The notes under the pieces are model-generated. The model searched no databases. It was not told where the DNA came from and was given only the letters and a program-made list of their open reading frames with translations. Position numbers and translations under genes: made by a program. A DNA stretch of 64,000 nucleotides, taken from NCBI GenBank assembly GCA_900538765.1, contig UQAB01000005.1:1-64000 (forward strand), written 5' to 3'. The number at the start of each line of letters is the position of its first letter. The stretch's first letter is position 1. This DNA comes from an uncultured Azospirillum sp. (lineage in GTDB: Bacteria > Pseudomonadota > Alphaproteobacteria > RF32 > CAG-239). This document shows, one piece after another, positions 8,111 to 16,042 of the stretch.

Positions 8111-8809
8111 TTAATTCTTCATCAGGCATTTTTTGACAGAAGCACGATAAGTTTCATCTTCACTGCCCCAATAATTTTCAGCTTCAATATTATCAAAGCC
8201 GGAAAGCAGGCTTTTCCACGGATTGGCTATCTCCGAATAAAAACTGCTTGCTTTGCGCCCATCAATGAAACATGGCATCATCCACCCCAATTCTTCAAGG
8301 CAGGCCATACAGAACAGACGAGCTTCGTCACCGTGAAAATTATCCCCGTTCAAAAAAACTATACCGTTAGCAAAAGTGATGCTTATCCCATTTCCCTGCG
8401 ATTTCAGGCGCAGGCAACGGGTAATAATCCATTCAAACTCATGTTTGAGATATTCAATTTTCTTGAACTCAATCTCCTTGCCGTATTTGGCATAGGTTCT
8501 GACATGGCTGTGATTTTCAGCATCCGTAAACTGCAGTACATCTGGCGCGGTTTCAATACTTTCAAAGAAACACAACGGCACTTCATAAATAACCGGAAAA
8601 TCATCATTCATGCGGATAACCGATATGGCTGTTGCATTATACTCTTCATTAATTGTTTTGGTCAGCCAAAAATCATATTCTTTTCCGGCGACGAACTCAA
8701 AACAAGAATGAAGACATTTCAGACGTTTGGCATATATTCTGCCGTCAACCAGAATCGAACATTGTTCAAATTCTTTTTTTACGTCTCTTTCTTCCGTTAA
8801 AATTTTCAT
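8111..8809 (-). CDS. Unknown protein, paralogue of the 7144 gene at its N-terminus
   Basis: 232 residues, soluble, no recognised family. The N-terminal part (KILTEERDVKKEFE, then RLKCLHS, GKEYDFW) resembles the downstream neighbour. The C-terminal part is distinct, with a Cys/Trp-containing stretch (LFCMACLEELGWMMPCF) near 170-185. The ATG sits in an AT-rich leader without Shine-Dalgarno, behind a TTGCTT-N17-TATAAA promoter. The gene has its own promoter and terminator, so it is a single-gene unit. Confidence 0.7.
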   Translation of the reverse strand: MKILTEERDVKKEFEQCSILVDGRIYAKRLKCLHSCFEFVAGKEYDFWLTKTINEEYNATAISVIRMNDDFPVIYEVPLCFFESIETAPDVLQFTDAENHSHVRTYAKYGKEIEFKKIEYLKHEFEWIITRCLRLKSQGNGISITFANGIVFLNGDNFHGDEARLFCMACLEELGWMMPCFIDGRKASSFYSEIANPWKSLLSGFDNIEAENYWGSEDETYRASVKKCLMKN

Positions 8810-8849
8810 AATTATAAAATATTTGAGTTAATAATAAATTTTCATATTG

Positions 8850-8878
8850 TTTATAGTCTATTTTGTACAAAAAAGCAA
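8850..8878 (-). promoter_or_regulatory. Sigma-70-type promoter for the 8111-8809 gene
   Basis: On the minus strand TTGCTT (8873-8878), a 17-nt spacer and TATAAA (8850-8855). The start codon lies about 40 nt further on, through an AT-rich leader. Confidence 0.6.
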
Positions 8879-8880
8879 GA

Positions 8881-8913
8881 AAAAATCCTTGTAAAATTTA
8901 CAAGGATTTTTTT
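8881..8913. terminator. Terminator of gyrA
   Basis: ATCCTTGTAAA pairs with TTTACAAGGAT, flanked by A and T runs on either side. On the minus strand it follows the gyrA stop by 16 nt. Confidence 0.85.
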
Positions 8914-8928
8914 CAACCTAAAAATATC

Positions 8929-11751
8929 TTAATCGGCCTGGTCGACACCGGGTTCGGTGACTTCGTCAGCCGCGGACGTTTCATCCGTATCGGCAACACT
9001 GTCACCCAAGACCTCTGAACCGGTTTCGTCTTCCAGCTCCTCATCGTCGCCAGCGTCAGCCTCCAGTTTGGTAACGGAAACAACGCTTTCGTTTTCCGCC
9101 GTTCTGAACAGGATAACGCCTTGCGTCTTGCGGCCGGCAATACGGATATCGGCCACAGGCATACGGATTAACTTGCCGCCGTCAGTAACCATCATAATCT
9201 GATTGTCATCCTCAATCGGGAAGGAACTGGCGATTTCCTTGTTGCGGGCAGACATTTCCATATTGGCAATACCCTGACCGCCGCGGCCGGTGACGCGATA
9301 TTCATAAGAAGAGGTACGCTTGCCGTAGCCGGTGGTGGTTACAGAGAGGATGAACTGTTCATTGGCTTTCATTTCTTCATATTTTTCAGCCGTCAGAACG
9401 CTAACCTCAACGCCGCTTTCAGCAAATTTGACCGGCTCGTCGCCGCCTCTTTCAGCCTGAATACGCTTGAGGGCAGAAGAAACGCGGCCATATTCCTCTC
9501 TCTCTTCAGATGAGGCGTCGCTGTGGTTCAGAATAGACATGGAGATAACCTCGTCACCCGCTGCCAGCTTAATACCGCGGACACCTGTGGAGTTACGGCC
9601 GACAAACATACGGACTTCGGTTACCGGGAAGCGGATACATTTTCCGCCCTTGGCCGCAAGCATAACATCCTGCTCTTCCGTACAGATACGAACATTGACA
9701 AGCTTATCGCCCTCATCAAGTTTCATGGCAATTTTACCATTAGACTGGACGTTTACAAAGTCCATCAGCGAGTTACGGCGGACATTGCCCTGCGAGGTGG
9801 CAAACATGATGGACATATTATTGCACTCTTCCTCATTCTCAGGAAGCTTCATAACTGTTGTAATGTTTTCGCCCTCGCTCAGCGGCAGAAGGTTTATGAA
9901 AGGTTTGCCTTTTGACGTCGGCGAGCCGAGCGGCAGCTTGTAAACTTTCATCTTATAAACCTGTCCTTTGGAGGAGAAGAACAGCACCGGCGTGTGGGTT
10001 GAGGCCACGAACAGGCGGGTAACAAAATCTTCTTCCTTCGTTGCCATGCCGGATTTGCCTTTGCCACCGCGTTTCTGCGCCTTATAGGCATTCAGCGGCA
10101 CGCGTTTTATGTATCCGGCTTCGGTAACAGTCACAACCATTTCTTCGCGCTGGATTAAAGATTCAATATCGGTATCATATTCAATATCTTCAATTTTGCT
10201 GCGGCGCGGTGTGGCATATTCATCTTTAATGGCAATGAATTCGTCACGCATAATGCCGAACAGTTTTTCGCGGGAAGCCAAAATCGACAGGCATTCTTTG
10301 ATTTCATCTCCCAAACCGTATAATTCCTGATGTATCTTATCTCTTTCCAGACCGGTCAAGCGTTGCAACTTCAAATCCAAAATTGCGCGTGCCTGATCTT
10401 CAGACAAGTGATAAAAACCGTTTTCAACCTTTCTGTCCGGCTCATCAATCAACTGTACCAGAGCTTCAACCTCTCCTGCCGGCCAGGCTTTTGCCAACAG
10501 AGCCTCCTTCGCTTCCTGCGGATTTGGCGAAGTCCGAATCAAGTCAATAACCGGGTCAAGATTTTCAACGGAAATAGCCAGACCGACCAAGATATGAGCG
10601 CGATCGCGTGCTTTGTTCAATTCAAAAATTGTGCGGCGGCGGATGACTTCTTCACGGAAATCAACAAAAGCCGAAATGATGTCCTTCAGATTCATCATCA
10701 TCGGGCGGCCGCCGTTAATTGCCAGCATATTCATGCCGAAGCTGGTTTGCAGCGGCGTGAATTTGTACAACTGGTTCAAGATGACATCAGGCTGATAATC
10801 GCGTTTTATTTCAATAACCACGCGGACACCGTGACGGTCAGATTCATCGCGGATTTCAGAAATGCCCTCGATTTTTTTGTCTTTTACCAATTCGGCGATC
10901 TTGGCAATCATCGCTGCTTTGTTGACCTGATAAGGAATCTCGTGGACAATAATCGCTTCTTTATCCTTGCGCAGTTCCTCAATGGTGCATTTGGCGCGCA
11001 TCATCACCGAACCGCGGCCGGTATAATAAGCAGATTTTGCTCCGCCGTAGCCCAAAATCAGGCCGCCGGTCGGGAAGTCAGGTCCGGGAACGATGCCAAT
11101 CAGGTCATCAATCGTAATTTCCGGGTTATCAATATAAGCGCAGCAGGCATCCAAAACCTCGCCCAGATTATGCGGCGGAATGTTGGTAGCCATGCCGACG
11201 GCAATACCGTTGGCACCGTTAACCAGCAAGTTGGGGTAACGTGCCGGCAAAACCGAAGGTTCCTGCAAGGTTTCATCATAGTTCGGAACAAAATCAACCG
11301 TGTCTTTGTCGATATCTTCAATCAAGGCATGAGCCACTTTGTCAAGGCGAGCTTCGGTATAACGCATGGCTGCGGCGCTGTCACCGTCCATGGAACCGAA
11401 GTTACCCTGCCCGTCAACCAGCGGCAGGCGCATAGAAAACGGCTGCGCCATACGAACCATGGATTCATAAATCGCGGCATCGCCGTGCGGGTGATATTTA
11501 CCCATGACATCACCGACGATACGCGCGGATTTACGATAAGGCTTGTTATAGTCATAGCCGTTTTCGTACATACCGTAGATAATGCGGCGGTGTACCGGCT
11601 TTAAACCGTCACGGACATCCGGGAGCGCACGCGCCACAATAACGCTCATGGCGTAATCAAGGTAGGAACGGCGCATTTCCTCGGAGATTTCAACCGGCAT
11701 GATACCGTCGACATTCGACGGCGCGGCCAGTTCTTCAATTTCTTCTGTCAT
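8929..11751 (-). CDS. gyrA: DNA gyrase subunit A
   Basis: About 940 residues. The preferred start is at 11751 (MTEEIEEL), because AAAGGA falls inside the codons of the alternative ATG at 11766. The subunit breaks and rejoins DNA in the A2B2 gyrase that introduces negative supercoils. The catalytic Tyr lies in [11 protein letters not shown] near residue 127, the GyrA box reads QKRGGKG, and the C-terminus is a beta-pinwheel followed by an acidic Asp/Glu-rich tail. The quinolone-resistance region reads [10 protein letters not shown]: Ala at E. coli position 83 and Glu at 87. It has no partner gyrB nearby and is transcribed alone. Confidence 0.97.
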   Translation of the reverse strand: MTEEIEELAAPSNVDGIMPVEISEEMRRSYLDYAMSVIVARALPDVRDGLKPVHRRIIYGMYENGYDYNKPYRKSARIVGDVMGKYHPHGDAAIYESMVRMAQPFSMRLPLVDGQGNFGSMDGDSAAAMRYTEARLDKVAHALIEDIDKDTVDFVPNYDETLQEPSVLPARYPNLLVNGANGIAVGMATNIPPHNLGEVLDACCAYIDNPEITIDDLIGIVPGPDFPTGGLILGYGGAKSAYYTGRGSVMMRAKCTIEELRKDKEAIIVHEIPYQVNKAAMIAKIAELVKDKKIEGISEIRDESDRHGVRVVIEIKRDYQPDVILNQLYKFTPLQTSFGMNMLAINGGRPMMMNLKDIISAFVDFREEVIRRRTIFELNKARDRAHILVGLAISVENLDPVIDLIRTSPNPQEAKEALLAKAWPAGEVEALVQLIDEPDRKVENGFYHLSEDQARAILDLKLQRLTGLERDKIHQELYGLGDEIKECLSILASREKLFGIMRDEFIAIKDEYATPRRSKIEDIEYDTDIESLIQREEMVVTVTEAGYIKRVPLNAYKAQKRGGKGKSGMATKEEDFVTRLFVASTHTPVLFFSSKGQVYKMKVYKLPLGSPTSKGKPFINLLPLSEGENITTVMKLPENEEECNNMSIMFATSQGNVRRNSLMDFVNVQSNGKIAMKLDEGDKLVNVRICTEEQDVMLAAKGGKCIRFPVTEVRMFVGRNSTGVRGIKLAAGDEVISMSILNHSDASSEEREEYGRVSSALKRIQAERGGDEPVKFAESGVEVSVLTAEKYEEMKANEQFILSVTTTGYGKRTSSYEYRVTGRGGQGIANMEMSARNKEIASSFPIEDDNQIMMVTDGGKLIRMPVADIRIAGRKTQGVILFRTAENESVVSVTKLEADAGDDEELEDETGSEVLGDSVADTDETSAADEVTEPGVDQAD

Positions 11752-11935
11752 ATCATTCCTTTTCATTTACTTTAAACTAGGGAGAGTATAGTAAAATTCC
11801 AAGGTGATAACCAGTACTTTTACCGACTTATAAACACCCTGTCGCGCTGTACGGGCAAAAAAACCGCCTTAAAATCGATTTTTCAAAATCTACGGGCTGA
11901 AAAAGTTAACGTCCCTGTTCCCTACAGGCAAAAAA

Positions 11936-11961
11936 AACGGTTCCGAACGGAACCGTTTTTT
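11936..11961 (-). terminator. Terminator of the 11974-12693 gene
   Basis: AAACGGTTCCG pairs with CGGAACCGTTT with a 2-nt turn, between A and T runs. It lies 12 nt past the stop of the minus-strand membrane protein gene. Confidence 0.8.
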
Positions 11962-11973
11962 ATCACACTGTTT

Positions 11974-12693
11974 CTATTGAAACGGGATTGTTTTATCGCC
12001 GATAATCTGCCGCATCAGGGTAACGACACGGGCTCTTTTCCAATCTCGAATAATATAAAGTAATTCTTTACTCTGTTGCTCATAAACACCCTGCGAAGCA
12101 ACAACGTAATCAAAATCTCCGTGTCCGTAAAGGCTACCAGAACGACCCATAGCCGTCAGAGCGTCCCTTAAACTCTCATTATACTTTTCTGGAACACGTT
12201 TTGTACGAAACGGGCCTTGGAAAGGTTCGGCACAAGAAATATACATTTCTCCGCCATGACTGCTGATAACGGCAAAATTGCTGACAACCGGAATAGCTTT
12301 TTCGCTTTTATACACGAAAAAGCTATCTCTCGCAACGTTTAAGAAACAAACCGCCGTCAGCGCCATATACACCAGGCAACACGTCATGTTTCTTATTTTG
12401 TTTTTTCTTATACAGACGTAAATAGCTATTTCATATATAAGAATTTCCAATACAGCTCCCAGCAAAAACCCGAAACTGATGTCAAACATTCTTCCCGCTG
12501 ACGGATCGGTTGAATTAAAACCGCCGCCGGTAACCAAGCCATAGAACCCAAAACACAGTATGTACACAACCAACAACAGCACAAAAGAAAGCGTTTTATC
12601 TTCTTTTTCATTGTTGCATAAATAGGAAAAGATTATTCCTAAAAGTATTCCGAAGAATACACCCCAAAAATTTACAATAAAAATCGGTACCAT
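11974..12693 (-). CDS. Unknown inner-membrane protein
   Basis: 239 residues. Four hydrophobic segments are visible at about 3-25, 36-56, 68-93 and 104-122. They are followed by a hydrophilic C-terminal domain of about 110 residues (from SEKAIPVV). No family is recognised. The ATG has no Shine-Dalgarno; an AT-rich leader separates it from a consensus TTGACA promoter. It is transcribed alone between gyrA and ssb and lies opposite to neither. Confidence 0.7.
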   Translation of the reverse strand: MVPIFIVNFWGVFFGILLGIIFSYLCNNEKEDKTLSFVLLLVVYILCFGFYGLVTGGGFNSTDPSAGRMFDISFGFLLGAVLEILIYEIAIYVCIRKNKIRNMTCCLVYMALTAVCFLNVARDSFFVYKSEKAIPVVSNFAVISSHGGEMYISCAEPFQGPFRTKRVPEKYNESLRDALTAMGRSGSLYGHGDFDYVVASQGVYEQQSKELLYIIRDWKRARVVTLMRQIIGDKTIPFQ

Positions 12694-12739
12694 AATTTTA
12701 AATTTTTAATTATACTAAAAATAATATTTCACTGTTTTG

Positions 12740-12768
12740 CTTATAGTTCTTCGCCTGCTTTTTGTCAA
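12740..12768 (-). promoter_or_regulatory. Sigma-70 promoter for the 11974-12693 gene
   Basis: On the minus strand TTGACA (12763-12768), a 17-nt spacer and TATAAG (12740-12745). The start codon is 46 nt downstream through an AT-only leader. Confidence 0.7.
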
Positions 12769-12778
12769 CAACATTTGA

Positions 12779-12803
12779 CAAAAAAGCGCCCCGGAGGACG
12801 CTT
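12779..12803 (-). terminator. Terminator of ssb
   Basis: On the minus strand AAGCG-T-CC pairs with GG-C-GCTT around a 4-nt loop, followed by TTTTTTGTC. It follows the ssb stop. Confidence 0.7.
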
Positions 12804-12826
12804 CTGATTTTTTCAAACTTTCTGAC

Positions 12827-13294
12827 TTAGAACGGAATATCATCATCCAAATCAGCCGCCGGAGCCGCTGCCGGAGATGCATCCCAACCGCCGGAAGACG
12901 AACCGGAGAAAACGTCATTGCCGCCGGCAGGCGCACCGTCGCCGCGGCTGTCAAGCAATGTGAGGTTACCGCTGAAATTCTGCAGGACAACTTCGGTCGT
13001 ATATCTTTCGGCGCCGGTATTGTCTTCCCATTTACGGGTCTGCAACTGGCCTTCAATATAGACTTTTGAACCTTTACGGAGATATCTTTCGGCAATATCC
13101 GCCAACTGAGAGTTAAAAATCACAACACGATGCCATTCGGTGCGGTCTTTTCTTTCTCCGGAAAGCTTGTCTTTCCATGTGTCCGTCGTCGCAACGCTCA
13201 AATTGACAATTTTGGAACCGCTCTGCGTGTTGCTGACTTTCGGATCAGCGCCGAGATTACCAACCAGGATTACTTTATTAATACTTCCAGCCAT
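12827..13294 (-). CDS. ssb: Single-stranded DNA-binding protein
   Basis: 155 residues. The N-terminal OB fold (about 1-108) starts MAGSINKVILVGNLGADP and contains the conserved EWHRVV and YVEGQL-like (YIEGQLQTRKW) blocks. A Gly/Ser/Ala-rich linker follows, then the acidic tip DDDIPF, which recruits replication and repair proteins. It coats single-stranded DNA during replication, recombination and repair. A larger frame at 12715-13095 on the same strand is an overlapping artefact of the repetitive linker. Confidence 0.97.
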   Translation of the reverse strand: MAGSINKVILVGNLGADPKVSNTQSGSKIVNLSVATTDTWKDKLSGERKDRTEWHRVVIFNSQLADIAERYLRKGSKVYIEGQLQTRKWEDNTGAERYTTEVVLQNFSGNLTLLDSRGDGAPAGGNDVFSGSSSGGWDASPAAAPAADLDDDIPF

Positions 13295-13367
13295 TTTTTT
13301 ACCTTACTTAATTAAATTAAAAAACTTTAAATAAATATAGCCGATTATTTTTAGAATGGAACAGAAA

Positions 13368-14483
13368 TCAGTAGACCTGTGTATATTGTCCGTCACGGCG
13401 GCGGTAAATGCCGAAATTGAACGTATCTGCGGGCGCGCCGTTTTGAAAAGAAACATTGCCCCAGGTCGTATTGATTGTTTCTTTTTTCAAAGTATCGGCC
13501 AATTTTTCATAAGCAAAGGAATCTGATTTTTTCACCAGATCTTCCCACAGCTTTACCGCGGAAAAACCATAAACGCCCAACCCTTCCGGTTCAATGCCGA
13601 GCAGGCGCAGATTAACCAGGGTGGCGGCAAAATCGGGGTTGTTTTGCAATGACGGCAAGCCGATGTAATAGTTTTCGTCGCCATAACGTCCCATGATTTT
13701 AAAATAATCTTCCTGAGCGGCATATTTGTTGCTGAAGATGACAAACTCTTCCTTTTCGGACTTCAGCTCACGCGAAATTTCCGCCACCTGCTGCGGTGAT
13801 CCCAACACATAGGCAATATGCAAATCATCTTTCAAAACTTCCTCCGACAAAGCGTCTATATCGTCATAAGAAGCATAGCTGTAAGCCTGAAGCATATCCA
13901 GCTTGCCGTTCTTTTTAAATTCCTGTTGCAATGCTGCGGCAATATCTATTATATCCCGGTCATTACTGTCATAAATCAACGCCACTTTTTCTCCGGCAAA
14001 ACGTTTATTGTAATAATTATAAAAATCGACACTCTGGGCATCCTTATAACCGGCAAGTTTTACCAAGCCGGGATGTTCTCCTTCCAGACGCCCTGAGTTT
14101 ACGGGAATCGGCAATATTTGAAAAATTTTGGCTTTGGTATAAATATCAACCACCTGTTCCAATGCATTGGAACAATAAGGCCCGATAACCAGAGAAACCT
14201 TGTCGGCCTCAGAAACATTTACAGCCATCATTTGCGCAGTAGAAACCGCCAAGCTGTCGTTACAGCGCTCGTCAACCGTTATCAGGTTTATTTTCTCTCC
14301 CTTAAGGCCGCCGCTTCGGTTAATCTCGTTCACGGCAATACGCACACCCTCGATAATCTGCCGGCCAAATTCCTGATATTCCCCCTCTTCCGGCGCTATT
14401 ACCGCAATATTCACCGCTGCCCCGGCTCCGGCAGCGGCAAAGAAAACGACTCCTCCTAACGTATATGCAAGCTTTTTTAGCAT
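13368..14483 (-). CDS. Periplasmic amino-acid-type substrate-binding protein (LivJ-like)
   Basis: 371 residues with a signal peptide of about 22 residues (AGAGAAVNIAVIAPEEG). The body matches the type-1 periplasmic binding fold of branched-chain amino-acid receptors: AVIAPEEGEYQEFGRQIIEGVRIA at the first lobe and VIGPYCSNALEQ near 100. It probably presents a small ligand to an ABC permease, but no permease genes are adjacent. A ligand-sensing role or an LpoA-like role is also possible. A distant relative, the lipoprotein at 56455, has the same fold. Confidence 0.75.
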   Translation of the reverse strand: MLKKLAYTLGGVVFFAAAGAGAAVNIAVIAPEEGEYQEFGRQIIEGVRIAVNEINRSGGLKGEKINLITVDERCNDSLAVSTAQMMAVNVSEADKVSLVIGPYCSNALEQVVDIYTKAKIFQILPIPVNSGRLEGEHPGLVKLAGYKDAQSVDFYNYYNKRFAGEKVALIYDSNDRDIIDIAAALQQEFKKNGKLDMLQAYSYASYDDIDALSEEVLKDDLHIAYVLGSPQQVAEISRELKSEKEEFVIFSNKYAAQEDYFKIMGRYGDENYYIGLPSLQNNPDFAATLVNLRLLGIEPEGLGVYGFSAVKLWEDLVKKSDSFAYEKLADTLKKETINTTWGNVSFQNGAPADTFNFGIYRRRDGQYTQVY

Positions 14484-14575
14484 TTTTGCGATAATATCTC
14501 TAAAAATTGTTCATCCTGATTAGTTTATCCTAAACTCCTTAAAAATGCAAGTTTTCTATCACATCAAATCTAATA

Positions 14576-14604
14576 TTGACAAAATTTGCGCCAAGTGGTA
14601 TATT
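14576..14604 (+). promoter_or_regulatory. Sigma-70 promoter for the 14649 gene
   Basis: TTGACA (14576-14581), 17-nt spacer, TATATT (14599-14604). It excludes the in-frame ATG at 14607 as a start, because that codon would lie at or before the transcription start. Confidence 0.75.
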
Positions 14605-14648
14605 GAATGCGTTTTAATACAATTATGTTTAATTTAAATTATTATAAA

Positions 14649-15122
14649 ATGAAAAACTTTTTACGTTATGCCAACGCCAATGCCATGGCGACAATTTCAA
14701 TCTGCAATATGGATCATACGGTTCAAGATTTAAATTTATGGAAAGTTGATCTTGTTCAAACGGAAATTGAGCTTATCAGCCTCAATCCCGCCATTGACGG
14801 ACAACACAAACTGATTTTGGAGTGGGTAATTACGCCGCCGGATTATGACGAAACCATCGACAACCGTCTGACGATTTCTCCTAAAGGCGCCCTTCGTTAT
14901 CGCAGTGCCAAAATCATCAAGGAAACAATTATTGAGCCCAGTGATGACAAGCCGATTATTCTTGACGACCTTGATATGGTAAAAGACGAAAACGGCACTT
15001 TTGTTGCGGTCATTCCCGAAAAACCCGATTATGTCTGGTATCAGCTGGTTGAAAAAAAAGCCGTCAAAAATGGTGAGAACGTTATCATTTATGATAAAGA
15101 GCTGAACTTGGTGAAAAAGTAA
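14649..15122 (+). CDS. Unknown small soluble protein
   Basis: 157 residues from ATG 14649 (MKNFLRYANANAMA). This start is chosen because the upstream ATG at 14607 is only three bases past the -10 box. No Shine-Dalgarno is visible; the leader is AT-only, as in the genes at 7144, 8111 and 11974. The protein is acidic, has no signal peptide and contains short beta-rich stretches with an Asp-rich middle. I do not recognise it. A single-gene unit ending in a clear terminator. Confidence 0.7.
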   Translation: MKNFLRYANANAMATISICNMDHTVQDLNLWKVDLVQTEIELISLNPAIDGQHKLILEWVITPPDYDETIDNRLTISPKGALRYRSAKIIKETIIEPSDDKPIILDDLDMVKDENGTFVAVIPEKPDYVWYQLVEKKAVKNGENVIIYDKELNLVKK

Positions 15123-15128
15123 AAATTA

Positions 15129-15160
15129 AAGGAGTACTTTGCGGTACTCCTTGTTTTTTT
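15129..15160 (+). terminator. Terminator of the 14649 gene
   Basis: AAGGAGTAC pairs with GTACTCCTT around TTTGCG, followed by GTTTTTTT. Confidence 0.85.
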
Positions 15161-15199
15161 AAGCAGAAAGCTCCTACTTTAAGGGAAGAAGGCTGGTTT

Positions 15200-15484
15200 T
15201 CAGGATGGCATTTGCTTCATGTTTGTGGATAGGATGGTGTTTTCGTCCGGCTCCCGGGGAATGATGTCAATGTGAAGGTCGTATCCCATTTTATCAAGAT
15301 AAGTCCAAAGTTCGGAAACGGATCCGTTATAAAGTTCTTTCTTACCGCTTTCGAGAAGCATGACTTTTAAGGGCGTCAGACCGGTGATGTTTGGCATATC
15401 TTCAAAGATAAAGTTTCGTTTGCGGCGACTGTCACGCAATTTTAGTCCCAGCCTTTTGAAGAAATCGGTTTTATTCTTTTTCAT
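15200..15484 (-). CDS. Small HTH (Xre-like) DNA-binding protein
   Basis: 94 residues with an AAAGGAGC ribosome site. Residues 8-70 fit a Cro/C1-type helix-turn-helix (FFKRLGLKLRDSRRKRNF ... ITGLTPLKVMLLESGKKEL), ending in a short beta tail, IDIIPREPDE. Such proteins are commonly repressors or antitoxins, but no toxin partner is adjacent. Its upstream region holds a hairpin (15517-15544) and a 270-bp foldback element, either of which it might bind. That link is inference. Confidence 0.65.
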   Translation of the reverse strand: MKKNKTDFFKRLGLKLRDSRRKRNFIFEDMPNITGLTPLKVMLLESGKKELYNGSVSELWTYLDKMGYDLHIDIIPREPDENTILSTNMKQMPS

Positions 15485-15516
15485 TTTCTAAAGCTCCTTT
15501 GTTTGGATAAAACAAA

Positions 15517-15544
15517 ACCGCCAGAGGGAAGTCCTTATGGCGGT
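15517..15544. promoter_or_regulatory. Hairpin in leader of the HTH gene
   Basis: ACCGCCA (15517-15523) pairs with TGGCGGT (15538-15544). It lies between the HTH start and the foldback element. A role as operator or leader hairpin is possible. Confidence 0.35.
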
Positions 15545-15551
15545 GGAGCAA

Positions 15552-15821
15552 AGACCTAAAATATCCCCTTACAGTCACATTCAGCACCAGCGAAAACCTT
15601 ATAATGCGCCGTGATTTTATGCCGCCGCTACTTATTGCTAACGGCAAATAAAATTACAAGCAGGATGAGGTTTTCACTGGTGTCCGGAGGATTTGCCTTT
15701 AAGAAGCCCTTACCGCACAAAACGCCTTGTCAATACAGCCGGTATTGACTGCGTTGTTTTGTTAGTAATCATCTTCTCAAAGAGCAAACTGAATGTGGCT
15801 GTAAGGGGATATTTTAGGTCT
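15552..15821. repeat. 270-bp foldback element with 33-bp terminal inverted repeats
   Basis: The first 33 bases (15552-15584) and the last 33 (15789-15821) are inverted repeats with one mismatch. Inside are a second imperfect 15-bp inverted repeat (15585-15599 with 15668-15682) and a GTCAATAC/GTATTGAC hairpin near 15730-15750, framed by an AACGC/GCGTT stem. No convincing coding frame fills it. It may be a non-autonomous mobile element (MITE-like) or a highly structured RNA. No transposase or reverse transcriptase lies nearby. Target duplications are not evident at the borders. Confidence 0.65.
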
Positions 15822-15844
15822 GAACTGTCAACATACAGTCGTCC

Positions 15845-15940
15845 ATATTCAATATATTGGGGATACTCCACCTGGAGGTGGATATTTATTTCGAGGTGTT
15901 TTTGAGACACCGCAGACAGAACGCCTGTCTGCAAGGGGGA
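15845..15940. other. Cluster of three consecutive hairpins before uvrA
   Basis: TCCACC/GGTGGA (15867-15882), GGTGT/ACACC (15895-15911) and GCAGACAG/CTGTCTGC (15912-15932) follow one another with little spacing. None is followed by a T-run on the plus strand, so they are not simple terminators. They may continue the structured element to their left or form the uvrA leader. Confidence 0.4.
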
Positions 15941-16042
15941 AGTGTAATGAAGATACCGGAAAATGTAAAGTGATTTTTTTGAATATGACTTTTTTGTTGC
16001 ATTTTTGTTCTTTTGTACTATATTCTGCCATGGAGAAAAAAT

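Noticed and set aside
10330..11604. Long plus-strand open frame of 424 codons
   Set aside because: It is antisense to gyrA, whose conservation fully explains the region.
12715..13095. Minus-strand frame within ssb
   Set aside because: Overlapping frame in the Gly/Ala-rich linker region of ssb, no ribosome site.
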